Source: Psilocybe azurescens (taxonomy: Eukaryota; Basidiomycota; Agaricomycetes; Agaricales; Agrocybaceae). Taken from it: DNA of 64,000 nucleotides. Numbering within the stretch: position 1 is the first letter of the stretch; each line of letters starts with the position of its first letter. A model generated the notes under the pieces. It saw only the letters and a list, made by a program, of their open reading frames with translations. It did no database searches and was not told where the DNA came from. The position numbers and the translations under genes were made by a program. Positions 46,454 through 57,611 of this stretch are shown piece by piece. The stretch is taken from contig JAJIRX010000181.1 in NCBI GenBank assembly GCA_023853785.1, positions 1 through 64,000 of the forward strand, written 5' to 3'.

Positions 46454-46599
46454 GACGCCATTGTCATAATGATAATTATTATCGTATAGCTCTATTAATT
46501 GACACCCCTATTCACGGAAACAAATGATTTCATGATGATCTCTCTCACACACACGTCAAGACACACTCTCCGGGCAAGTCCAAAGTAATCAACACCTTT

Positions 46600-48381
46600 T
46601 TACACAGCAGAACTTTTTGTCCTCCATTTTCCCCATCCAAGGAAGCTATTACTCGCTCTGGCAACTATATTCTTCATTCGCTCTCTTTTAGCGCCTGTTT
46701 TTGACTTTGCACCCTGGTCTGGAGTGAAGTCGATAAACGACTTTGTGGCTTTCGGCCTTTCCTGTGTAAACAGCGTTTTCTGAGAAGATGTGCTCTTTTG
46801 TTCCGTGCGGTGCGAAAATGGACTAGCCAGTCTTCCTGGAATAGAGGCATCGTCAGCGAATTTGCTATGAAATTGCTGGTCTGAACTGCCGGAAACACCA
46901 GAGCCAGTCACCGGACTCGATAAATGATGGTGCCAAACCCGTTGTCTGTTGGTCTCTTCAAAATGTCCTCTGTCTTGAACCTGGTTTATCGAAGGTTTTA
47001 TCGGACCTAAGTCGATATCGCGTGGAACACTTGCTGACGGCCAAATATTTCGTGCTCCTTCAACATGGCTATTACGTTTGAAGGCTTGATCTCCTTCTGA
47101 AGTACGAAGTATCGATCGAAAAGAACGAGCTTTAGGGAGGGTTTTCTGTCCGCTGCGACTTGGTATATTGAAATTATCCCCTCCTCCGTTAATGTCTCCT
47201 TTCTGGCCATCTGATCTCATGCTGGCGACTTTGCGAATAATGCGTGGTAAAGAGCCAAGCGTCAGCGGCCGTACTTCTTGTTTGCCCGATATTGTGTTGT
47301 GTCCGCAGTCAGTCCTATCTGAGTTGATGTTCAAGTCTGTCATAGAAGGCAGATCCCTCGAAAAACGTATAGGACGCGGTGTCGTTCGATCTGATAACAT
47401 TCCGGATTCGCTGGAAATGTTTCCAGTGGAAATACCAGGGTGCAAGTCCGAAGAACTGAGGTCATTAATGTCAAATGATTGTAGTCTTTCCCAGTGCTCG
47501 AGTTCAACTTTTCTACCGTTATTACGACTTGAGCTTGCCATATGTCTTCCTGACAAAATATTTTCAGAACTTTGGCCAGTAGAAGAAAATGGGTCAATCC
47601 GCGTCTTCTCCTTCGCAAACATTGAAGGTGGCTCCTGACGCGAATCATACCGCCTAGAATGTGAACGCAGATCATCCACAGGTACTCTCAACCTCCAATG
47701 CTGAACGTCAGAGAAATCTTTGTCGAAGCCACGTTCTGGTAAAAACCAAGGCGAGCTTCGCATACGCCTGATAACTGGACTTCCTATCGGAGGAGGTTCC
47801 GGGAAATCGGCAGCGGAAATATCATACACTGAAGGATCAGGCTCCGAATCGCTTTCTGAAAACGTTGTAGTCGAGACTATGTCCTGTATTGCTGGTTCCT
47901 TGTTAGGATTTCCGAAATGAGTGCCATAACGCCATGACAAGTGAGCAGTAGCGCGAGATTGCTTGTTCCGAGGAAGGGTCTCGGATGACATTCCACTAAG
48001 GTGAAGTTCCTCCGTAGACGGATAATGCAAAGCCCCGCCATGTATTTCAGAAAAGCGGCGTGTAGAAACGGAAGCAGCGAGGTGCTGAGAAACTCTGAAA
48101 TCTGCAGAGGTTGAAGCAGACGGGTAAAGAGCGATACTATGTCTGCAATTGGGACGTTAGATGTAGCAAATATTGCTGATCGTTAGCAGCCGTTACCTCG
48201 ATGGATAGGAACGACCTGAACCATTGTAGTGAGCAGACGAAAGAGACGACGCTGAGCCGAAAGTGTCTAAGACGCGCTCAGGCTGGCGAGGGTACTGCCC
48301 AGGAAAATCATACGACGCCGTTGAGATTGATGCTGAGCGCCTTTCAGAAAAATAATCCCGTTCATTCGACCGAGAACTCAT
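46600..48381 (-). CDS. Disordered protein of unknown function
   Basis: Start MSSRSNERDYFSERRSASIS at 48381, an intron at about 48137-48195, then one open frame to 46600, about 560 residues in all. The protein is Ser/Arg/Pro-rich with no recognisable domain. Short conserved-looking blocks: RRMRSSPWFLPERGFDKDF, LPRIIRKVASMRSD, LPKARSFRSILRTSEGD, and a basic C-terminus (FLGWGKWRTKSSAV). The long intact frame and a normal intron support a real gene. It is probably a phosphorylated scaffold, but that is only a guess from composition. Confidence 0.75.
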
Positions 48382-48564
48382 GAGTGAGAGATGCTTGATG
48401 ATAAAGACGATAGCGGTATCGGGCGAGCCAGAAAAAAAGTGCGATTGCTTCGATGCAAACGGGGCGTAACAACGCCAAAGTTCTTATGTACAATCCATCG
48501 CAATTTGGCAATTGAATATTTTTATAACAGCAGAAAACTATCGACAGAAAGGGAAAGAATGCAT

Positions 48565-49447
48565 CTAGTATACCTTCTTTCCAGCGAGTTGCAAATGTGC
48601 ACTGTGCTCGTCGTAGGGGAATTTTGAGATGGGGATCTCGCGCCAGAGATCGGGGGTGAGGAAAGCGTAGGTTTTGGTAATCTATAATTAAAATGTGAGT
48701 AAGTAGCAGAAACTAAAATGGTGAGAGAAGACATACAGCAGCGAAGGTAGCCTTCAAGAAGTTACCCATGGTGGCGGTCGAACCCTTGGATTGGGTGTAG
48801 ACATCCTCGATACCAGCCAACTGCAAGAGACGCTTGGAAGCGGGGGCAGCAACGATACCAGTTCCACGGGGGCAGGGATGAGACGGCACATGACGGAACC
48901 GACCTTTCCGCTGACCTTTGAGGGGACAGTGTGAGGCTCACCGAGAGCAGCACCCCAGTATCCACGGCGGACGGGGATAACCGAGAGTTTGGCAAGGATG
49001 ATGGCACCACGGATAGCAGTGGCGACTTCCTTAGCGCACTTGACACCGAGACCGACGTGGCCCTCAGAGTCACCGATGGCAACGAAAGCCTTGAAGCGGG
49101 TACGCTGTCCGGCACGGGTCTGCTTCTGGACGGGCATGATTTTCATGACCTCATCTTTGAGTTTGGGAAGGAAGAAGTCGATTATCTGGTACTCCTTGAC
49201 GGGGAGAGAGAAGAGATAGATTTCCTCCATGGACTTGATCTTTCCATCCTTCACGAGACGGCCGAGCTTGGTGACGGGAACCCTTGATTTTATTGTCGAT
49301 TTAGAGATGCAAAGAAGGCAAACGTCGAGTCACTCACCATTCCTTCTCCTCGTCCTTGCGTCCTCCACGACGGGGCCCCCTGCGGCCTCTGCCACGTTCA
49401 CCACGTCCACGTCCGAATCCTCCGCGTCCACGAGCAGCGTCAGCCAT
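48565..49447 (-). CDS. rps2: 40S ribosomal protein S2 (uS5)
   Basis: Start [16 protein letters not shown] at 49447, the expected RG-rich tail. Then [22 protein letters not shown], the S5 domain ([27 protein letters not shown]), [43 protein letters not shown] and [11 protein letters not shown], ending LAGKKVY. Two coding introns are present. The G run at 48868-48872 lacks one base; without it the universally conserved APRGTGIV is lost and the frame fails. For such an essential gene this is almost surely a sequence error. A 148 bp intron (49465-49612) lies in the 5' leader, as often in ribosomal protein genes. Confidence 0.96.
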
Positions 49448-49830
49448 ATTGATGGGAATAGAAACTGCAAGAGCAAGGTCAGCAGATGAACATCATCCGG
49501 TGCAGAAGTTTGGCATCCATCCCATTCTGGTGGAAAACTGGCAGAACGAAGCGTACAGAACGACTAGACGCACTATGTGGGATGGATCTGGCTTATAAAA
49601 GGGAGTACTCACAAAGATTGAGGGCGCTGCGTTGACCGACGATGAGCACCAGTATGGACTTTGGAGGATTCCAGATTGACGGAAAGTACCGAGAATGCTG
49701 AGTCAGCAATGTCTCTGTGTGTGACCAATTGGGAGCTGGATTACTTTGTTGCTCTTGCTCCTGCTCACAACATCCTCGAATACTTTTCCCGTCAAATCTA
49801 CCAAGTTGGCAGCTTATGTTGTTATCAAAA

Positions 49831-50864
49831 ATGAACAATATATCAAATCAGAAATCTAGTCTTTGCCCCACGTATGTACTCGAGAAATCCATCTTGTTAT
49901 CGCCCTAATAATATTTTATATTCAGCAACGGTCGTCAAACCGTTGGGGATGGGGCTTTCACTTTCGACAACGAGCCCAGTGTGCTTGCTGTGTGCCATCT
50001 TCAGGGCAACCAGGACATGTACTACTACTCTACCACGTTCTCTGGAGGGCCTGGGGTAAGTCTGTTCTCTCGGCCTCCTCTGCATCTACTCACTTCGCCG
50101 AAGTGGCGCTTTTGACGCCCCTAAAGCAAAATGCCCTCCAGATAGAGGGTCGTCGGACTGTGTGACAGGCAGTTCGGCGTCTTATCCCAATTATCCATTC
50201 TCCCACTCACCTTCTTCGCCCTCCTCCCCATCATCCAAGCACGCAAGTGCCACCCACCTAATGCATCCCCGATCCCATTCAACGTGGCCTCATCTCGTTT
50301 CGTTTCATCACCTAGAAATATCCCAAGCAGGAATAGCTCCATGAGTTCCACGCCTCCATTAACTCCCTGACGTCTCCAGCGATTATAGTCAAGACAGTGA
50401 CAGCTCCTTCAGCAATCAAGTCCGCAAGAAAGACGCACTCGACTTTTTAATGACAGTTTTCCCTCATCAGGGCCTGTCAGCCCTCCCATATGCCAAAAGC
50501 GTCTCAATCTCAGCACCAAATCTGGGTGCTGACTTTGAGGGCATTGTCTTGGAGGTGCCAGGTTCTATGAAGACTCTCTATGTCGATGGTAAAAGTGCGG
50601 AGTCTGTCAGTTTGCGTGAAAGGTAAGATGTTCTGCTATGGGATTCCTTGAAATGATACTCATGGTCTTCTTTCCAGTATCGTCGCGCTACTTGACCTTG
50701 CCGACGAAAGCTTAGGGTGCTCGTCACTTATCATTGTCCTGGAACGATCTTCCCCAAACCTGGGCAGCATTCTCCACTCGCTCATGTACGTTGGTGGAGC
50801 AGTTGTTACTAAACCCGCTTATCAGGTTGACCCGGCTTTCGTGCTTGTTGGCCTTGAGGTTTGA
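49831..50864 (+). CDS. OAZ: Ornithine decarboxylase antizyme, +1 recoded
   Basis: Polyamine-sensing protein that inhibits ornithine decarboxylase and sends it to the proteasome. ORF1: exon 49831-49871, intron, exon 49926-50055 (ending YYYSTTFSGGPG), intron 50056-50168, then a Ser/Pro-rich part ending TPPLTP at CCC TGA (50365-50370). ORF2 lies one base ahead and starts with GAC at 50369: RKKDALDFLMTVFPHQGL, LPYAKSVSISAPN, TLYVDGKSAESVSLRES (intron 50623-50677), VALLDLADESL, LIIVLERSSPNLGSILHSLMYVGGAVV, ending FVLVGLEV. This is the antizyme domain. Two one-base gaps in ORF1 (near 50055 and about 50260) appear to be homopolymer errors. It is divergent to RPS2. Confidence 0.88.
50362..50371 (+). 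promoter_or_regulatory. Programmed +1 ribosomal frameshift site (CCC TGA C)
   Basis: ORF1 reads ACT CCC TGA and ORF2 reads on from GAC, that is, the ribosome skips one base at the stop. Known: antizyme mRNAs use NCC/NNN UGA +1 shift sites, stimulated by polyamines. It is placed between the disordered N-part and the conserved domain, as in the family. Confidence 0.75.
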
Positions 50865-50988
50865 GAATATATAAAGCTTTCTCTTTCAAATATTTTTTAC
50901 ATACAACATTCATTCTCCCTCTGGTCTGATCATCCTTGTCCACCTATGTCTTCTCTCCTTGTTGATATCGATATCTTTGGTGTAGAGA

Positions 50989-52257
50989 TTACATGATTAT
51001 GCAACTTTCTTCGTTACGTTCTAATCGGTGGGATATCGATATCTCATCCGCACCAATGCCTCGTTGCCCTGGCTGGGAATCGATCAAAACAATCAGTACA
51101 CCTGCATTATTGGGGTCCATCCGTGCGACTAGTTGATGCCTACATCCAATTAGCTGCGAAGCAAATTTCACATATCAAACAATACAATACAACGCTCACT
51201 TCTGGATAAGTTCTTCTATAGCAGGCTTAATCTTCGCAACACCACCTTGAGAGTGCAGACCTTTGCCTAATAACGACGATAAGATATACCTCCCTCAAAT
51301 TTATCTTGGTACTAACCGACGATGAAATTTATTTGAGGTTGTCCCTGCTGTTTGGCTCTTTGAATTGCCTGGTCAGCGCGATGGATAGCTTCTTTCACGT
51401 AAAGGCCATGAAGATCGACTTCTCCTGGTTTACTGTCCTAAATAAAACAGAATTAGCGATGGGAAGACCGAAAGCCAGGACAGTTTATTTTCAACCTTGT
51501 TGTTTTCTGGAAAGTTGAAGATAGAAATTCATTCCTTGAGTATTCATAAAGAAGCGAATCAAAAAACCTATAAATATGAAGTCGCTAGCCTGCCTATTGA
51601 GTTGCTCCATTTTGCGTTGATGATCCTTGCCTTGGTTAGATAGTTCTTTGGCCAAAGCACCGTCTCCGCGAGAGTACGCCTCGTGGCTTTCTTTGAAACT
51701 TTTCGCCATTAGATCGCCATGTTCATTGGCCTGCGACCGAAGAGAAAGGTAATGTTCATTGTGCTGATTTATCTGGTTTGCATCCTAAAGACCATAACTT
51801 AATTTCGAGGAGGATAACATGGACTATCTTGCAGACCTGGTATTTATGAGGAGTTGTAATAGGTGGACTCGGACTATGAGGCCACTGGGGGCTAGCTGTC
51901 CATGTCCTTGTTGCTGGTGCTGTCCATGAGGGGGGTATTGCGGAGTCTGCTGCGGCAGCTGGTGTGGCTTCTCGTCGGTGCTCGTTGAGGTATTGCAAAG
52001 AGTCCGAGAATCGACTTCAATAATTGCGACCACATGATGGGCAAAGATGCAGTCAAGCCAGAGCCAACTAATTTGAAATTTAAAAGTGAGTTCGGGACTG
52101 ATTAATAGAGACACATACTTCAGTACAGTATTGGAGCTGGTAGGTAGGCGCTGGTAGGCTGCCTCCTCATCTGAGTTCAACTTAGCCCCTAAAAATAGAA
52201 TTTATCTGTTTATTACCTAATAAGTAAAGTATTATGTGAGTAATTGAATTATGACAT
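50989..52257 (-). CDS. DUF1771 and Smr domain protein
   Basis: Probable RNA or DNA endonuclease-type protein. After an uncertain first exon (start near 52257) come a short N-part (NSDEEAAYQRLPTSS), a Pro/Gln-rich region, and the DUF1771 helical domain (LMAKSFKESHEAYSRGDGALAKELSNQGKDHQRKM). An intron precedes the Smr domain with its LHGLYVKEA motif, FIVGKGLHSQGG and DPNNAGVLIVLI. Smr domains in eukaryotes act as endonucleases in mRNA surveillance (yeast Cue2) or in DNA repair; here the role is open. The first exon is not settled; a G run at the splice junction (about 52192) may be short by one. Confidence 0.82.
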
Positions 52258-52330
52258 GCCTCGCCTGGTAACAAAGAGACGATTCCCACTACCTTCACCT
52301 CCCGTCCTTTTCTAATTCTTTCTTTTCCTT

Positions 52331-53748
52331 TTGATCATGAAGCTCATACCCCTCACATTCGTTTTACTTGCTTCGTATAGAACTGCTCATGCCGGATCCA
52401 TAGACATAGGAGGACCATGTTCCAATGGAAACAACAGATTGCAAACGGGCACATATCAATTTTGGAGTGAATGCAACTCAGTATCATACTGCTCTGATCA
52501 AGGAACTTGCGTTGCTAAAGGCTGCAGAAAAGACGACTTCCCTTTTGGATATCCTCAAGGAGCGGACAACCTTCCGCCTAAATGTGGCAAAGGCGAGTTC
52601 TGTCCCGACGAAGGCACTGAATGCCAACCCGTGCTACAAGTCGACAGCCCCTGCCAGCTCAACCGTGACGGTGAGAGCTATGGTCCTTTCGTTAATTCTT
52701 ATTGCTGATCATAACTTCTGCTCGGTAAGATCAATGTGAGGGCCCGGATAACTACCAAGATTTGGCCGATACCAGCGGCCGCGGGCTCAATGTCAATGGC
52801 TCTGTGTGTCTGAACAACGTTTGCATGTGCGTTTCTATCTCGTGCAACCTTCTTTTCCCAATTCTGACCAATATGTTTAATCTCAGGTTTGCCAACGCTA
52901 CGCTGGGAACGACTTGTGAAGTTGAAAATACGCCTTATATTGCATATGGCACTGCTGGAGAATTTATTGATATCGTCTCTCGGTACGATGAATTTCCCTT
53001 TCGTAGTTGAATTAATATTAAATTTCTGGCCATCTACATCAGAGGAAACTGCAAACTCGGTCTATACTGCGATAGTAGCTCTCGTACCTGCATGAATAAC
53101 AAACTTCTGGGAGAGTCTTGTCAGGCCGATAAAGAGTATGGTCCACATATTCACTTTGCATCCCGATGCTTATTAACGTAAACACCCCCACAGATGTGAT
53201 TCTTGGAACTGTCTTAGCACTGGTGTTTGCGGACTCACAGCTGCTACACCACATCACTTTGGAGTTTACGTCTACATCTTGGTTGCTCTGGGTATCATCG
53301 GTGGTATGTCCAAATCGCCGTTTTCATTTTTGCTAGCATTGCTCACCTGACTTGCTATAGGGATGTCTGGGACACTCACAGGGCTTTACTTTACTCACCG
53401 CAAGCAACGAGAACGCGAGCGCGCAAAGCGTGCCCAATACTGGAGAGAACAGGTTCTTATTTTTGATCTATTCTTCTGGGGCGATTGATTTACTCGTTAT
53501 GATAGAATGCCTTCCACCAAAATCTCATGCAGATGAGAGAAACAGCGCGGGCGTCCATCCTTAATCTCCGCACCACTGGTGGCGGCCGCAGCACCGATTA
53601 CGCCAGCCGGGATCCTTCGGAAGAATCGAACTCTCCTCTGCACACTAGCGGGCCGAAAGCCTCAGGGCTGAGAAATTATATGGGGGATGACTCTGACGTT
53701 GACGATGGGTTAATAATGCATTCTGGGAAGAATGACGGACGGTTCTGA
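52331..53748 (+). CDS. Cysteine-rich single-pass membrane protein, basidiomycete type
   Basis: Signal peptide MKLIPLTFVLLASYRTAHA (ATG at 52337 fits better than 52331). About 230 residues of extracellular domain with paired cysteines follow (GPCSNGN, CNSVSYCSDQGTCVAKGC, GEFCPDEGTECQPV, NCKLGLYCDSSSRTC, SWNCLSTGVCG), then one transmembrane segment (YVYILVALGIIGGMSGTLTGLYF), a basic stop (HRKQRERERAKR) and a Ser-rich cytosolic tail ending GKNDGRF. Six exons, frame intact. The cysteine spacing resembles Dickkopf/EGF-like knots, but no named family is certain. A surface receptor or wall sensor is possible. Confidence 0.85.
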
Positions 53749-53908
53749 CTCTGAGAGACTTGTTACTTAGCTATTAATGTCTGTGTTGTGGACTTGGACT
53801 ATGTTATATATGTTTCGTTTCCATGATGTGTGACGTCGTTACACGCCTAATGTCACCTTTCTTGCTCAAGTTCCTTCAACGGCCTCAACTGCAGTCTCTT
53901 GACCGTAC

Positions 53909-54915
53909 ATGTCCTCCGCAGCCCCTCACCGCTCTTCCCCGCCCAGCATGAAGAGGACATTGCTCACAGTCAGTCCTGGCTCTCTGACAACGACTATTTA
54001 GAACCCTACATGAACGCATCGCATAGAAAAGGGAAGGGAAAGAGGCGGAGCGGACATACAGATCCTACAACACCGGACTCCTCTGAGAACCTAGACAAAA
54101 TGGCATATCCCCCGGTAAATGAGGATGCGGAAGAAACGAGGCGAGTTGAAGAGGTAAGCTCTTACTCTTTTTGCCTGTATTAATCGCAGTTCCTTTTCTA
54201 ACACCCTGCAGAATCTAAGAAGGTGGGAGATCGCAGAAAGACAGCGTAGGAAGGCCGCAAGAGGGTCCACCCAATCCGCCAAACCCTCCTCTCTGATAGA
54301 CGACGTATCGAAACGCGCGAGTCTCCTCTGGCCGGGCAAAAAACCAAGCACGCTTCAATAGGTGGCTCCCATGCCGCCCTTGAGTCCCAAGACCGCATCG
54401 ACATAGTCCCGCTAAATCAAGTAGTGACTGCGAGCCCAGTTCTATCGCCAACTCGCTCTAACTCAGATGAGAGCCATATTCATGATCCCTTCGCCAATCC
54501 GCCAGAACTGCTTTCTCCTTTCGCCGACTCGTTTCAAGTCGTAACACCAGCTCCACCTTCTGGCACGGTAGATGATATACATCTCTCCGCGTCTTTAAAC
54601 GCAAACGACCCAAATGCGTCTGATAACACTGCCCATGATACCCTAAAACGACAACCACCCCTGTCCCCATGCCCTTGAATTTACCACCTCCCCGTACTCC
54701 ACCCATGGGCTCTCCGCTTCTATCGCCGACTAATGGGGCTGACACGCAACATACAAAAGAACCGGAACGTGTTCGCTGGTGGCATGAATGGCTTTGCGGT
54801 TGCAGCGAAGGTCCTGATCGAGGCGGTGATTACCAGGTAATTTTGTTCTCAATTTTTGTCACATAAACTGGTCTAATGCCCTCCCAAGGCTGGTCGAACA
54901 AATCCACTGGAGTAG
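53909..54915 (+). CDS. Unknown protein with a conserved WHEWLCGC C-terminus
   Basis: Start MSSAAPHRSSP at 53909. The middle is disordered with a charged helix (NLRRWEIAERQRRKAARG), an LLWPGK motif and Pro/Ser-rich DPFANPPELLSPF segments. It ends in a compact motif RWWHEWLCGCSEGPDRGGD, which is split from AGRTNPLE by the last intron (54838-54888). Such an unusually Trp/Cys-rich tail on a disordered protein suggests a short functional module, perhaps membrane-proximal or lipid-modified. One-base gaps in runs near 53938, 54340 and 54643 break the frame and are probably errors. I recognise the motif as recurring in fungal hypothetical proteins but know no function. Confidence 0.75.
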
Positions 54916-55135
54916 AGATTCCTACATTTACCCCATCACTGGCCCCTTCTTGTCATGTTTATCTTCTCGCATAACGATGCTATCAACATATTGGACATTC
55001 CTCGACATTCTTCAATTCATGAACATAAACACATTTTGGCTCACAGCAAATTTGTGTACATTTGTATAATATGCAATTCTAATATCTCTAATCAAGTGTA
55101 GTAGGATCCAATGTTGGCATGAGCAAAACAGAAAG

Positions 55136-57388
55136 TCAGAAGAAGTTGGGCTGATTGTTAGGGAAGTGAACCGCTTTGAGCTGCTTGATATCGGTATTCC
55201 CTTCCCGGACTACTTCTGCGACAAGGTTGAGAGCATCTTGTTCCTCCATCTGAGGCGCCGGGCTTTGAAGGTCGGGCGTTACTTGTTGCGTTTCGTTATG
55301 AATGATGTCGACCAGGGAATCTCTTTTGATGTTTACGCTATTTCCTGTCTCCGGAATAGGGAGCTCCGAACTGGGTTCCCTAGGAAGTGATGGGTGGCGA
55401 CCAATTCCCAGCAACCAGTCAGGGTACACCCTGGAACGCGAGGTCAACGTGGCAGAGAGTGAGACTGTACGTGATACGTTCATCCCTAGGTTGAAGAAGG
55501 GTATGGATAACCCATCTGGAAGCCACATGCTTTCAGTGTGTTATGTAAACGGAGAAGAAGTAAAGCGGCCTACGTATTATGACAGACGACAAAACCACGA
55601 AGGAGACAATAGGTTGAAGTGCAAGACCAAGATAGTCTTGCTGTGTCACGGGAGGATCTGCGGGAGCAGGAAGGCGATGAAGAGCTAGTGTAGAGATAAA
55701 CACGGCCCCCACTCCCATCTGTTCGTTACAGTAAGATTTACAATGGGAGCTGGCACTGTACGGAACTTACTGGACCTAAAGACACAAAAAGAAAATTAGA
55801 TCCATGTAGAAGGTACCAGTTACAACACATTCTTACCAAAGTGACCGGAGAAAAGAGCTTCACGCCAGGAGCTTATTTCTGGTATCCATCTATACAAAAA
55901 TAAAATAGCCGGTATACGACGCAAGGCCATGATCCCCAAGGTTAAGATAACTAGACGCCATGGGGTGACGCCAATTTCAGATATCGTGAAAGATTCGAAG
56001 GGCAGCCAAGCGCCAATGTATACGAAGCAGCCACAATTAAGGACTAGATCGATAACAGACGCAAAGACCTCTCCCTCTGTGTGTACATTGAAGTCGCCGT
56101 CCCACGAAATCGCGCTACCTTAGATGAAAATATTGAATGCCTTTAAATCTATGGGCAGCAGACCTTGCAGAAGAGGTAGATAGCTAACCTGCAGCAAAGG
56201 CAGCTAGGAGGTCATCGCTTCCGATGGTACTGACAATTCCGGTGATGAAGATTGCAAGTGCAAGATATTGTGCGACATATGACTCCCGATCGATGAATCC
56301 CCGACGATGGGAGAATTTCATGAGATGGGAGAATAATAATCCTTTTACCATAATCAACTTTATATTTCGGATATCTTTGTCTGTAGAACATACCAAGAAT
56401 GGCCCCCATAACAATTCCGAGTATGACTTGATCTGAAAAGAAATGTATGAGGAATGAACCTGGACGAAGCTGTTAGATTAGTTACGTACAAAGCCATCCG
56501 ATGAGAACCCAGTGCGTCATTGCTGTGCCTGAGGTTTTATCCATCGTCAAGTAAAGAGTTAGTGTCAAGAAGGGGTATGCAAGCCCGTCATTTGCGGCTG
56601 ATTCTGCTGAAAGCAATTGTCGAAGATTTATTGGGACATGCTTTCTGGCAAACTTTCCACCTAGTGGCTATATCAGGATCGAAGCGATAGCAAGAAGCAA
56701 GGAGCACTTGCCAACTATAGCAGCGCAAATAATGGGGTCGGTGGGGGTCAGGCAGGCCGATACAGCTAAGCACGATAAGAAATGGAGCTGCGGAAAGAGA
56801 CCTTTCATAATCCCTAGAATAAATGGTTGGTCAGGATTTCAAGCTATAAATATAATGTAGACTTTCGTCATACCTGCTACGACTACCCAACCTATTGCCA
56901 TTGTAGGTAAAATCATGGCGAGGAGGCTCTTTGCATGCTTTGCCATATAAGACTTGGGCAATTCAACGCCTATAGCGAACAGGCCAGTGGCGAGAACGAT
57001 GCGCATCACTTCGAGAGTTATAGTATCTGAATGGGGACCCCAAGACCGGGGGTCGAAGATACCAGCGAAATGAGGACCCATAAATATCCCAAAGAGGGTC
57101 CCAAGGACGACTTCATTGACATATATCTGGGTAAGAAATGGTCTGAGTGAACGCCGATATAGCGGCCATTGGTTGGTCACCTTTTCTTTCGCAAGGAGCG
57201 AGAACATAGAAAACTAAGAACATGATGTCAGGCAAATGACCAAAAAGGTGATAAAATGGACTTTACTGCTACAACGAAACCGCCAAGACATATGTATGCA
57301 ATGCCAGGACCTGTAACCTTGATAGAAAAATAACTTGGTGGCGAAAAGAAAGAATGTGAGAGTTTAAACAGACTTCTATGAGTTCCAT
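55136..57388 (-). CDS. NHA1: Plasma-membrane Na+/H+ antiporter, Nha1 class
   Basis: Exports Na+ or K+ in exchange for protons. Start MELIE at 57388, an intron, then VTGPGIAYICLGGFVVA. The transmembrane core includes VNEVVLGTLFGIFMGP, VLATGLFAIGVELP, ACLTPTDPIICAAIVGG and the ion-binding ND motif in LSAESAANDGLAYP. Then ESYVAQYLALAIFITGIVSTIGSDDLLAAFAAG, WDGDFNVHTEGEVFASVIDLVLN, IGAWLPF and GHFGPVGVSAVF. The cytosolic tail is shorter than in yeast Nha1. Several short introns. An A run near 56340 appears one base too long. The 3' end is at 55136; the neighbour AFI1 is divergent, with 223 bp between starts. Confidence 0.9.
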
Positions 57389-57611
57389 GGTGTAGGAGCT
57401 GGAGAGAGAGGCGCCTGAGTTGAACTTGACAGGTTGGACTCGAGTCTTATCTTCTCTTTTATATTAGGAAACGGCAAGTCGCGTGAATAGCACAAAGCCC
57501 GCAAGTCACACATGCATGTGATGTGACAACCTACACTGATTGACGTACTTGCAATCATTAAACCCACTCTACCATGTATCATTAACCTCTCATTTATCTC
57601 AACTACAACTA

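Noticed and set aside
50101..50165. GTG TGA at 50160 as the antizyme shift site
   Set aside because: It falls inside an intron with good GTAAGT and ACAG ends; the CCC TGA at 50365 directly precedes the conserved domain.
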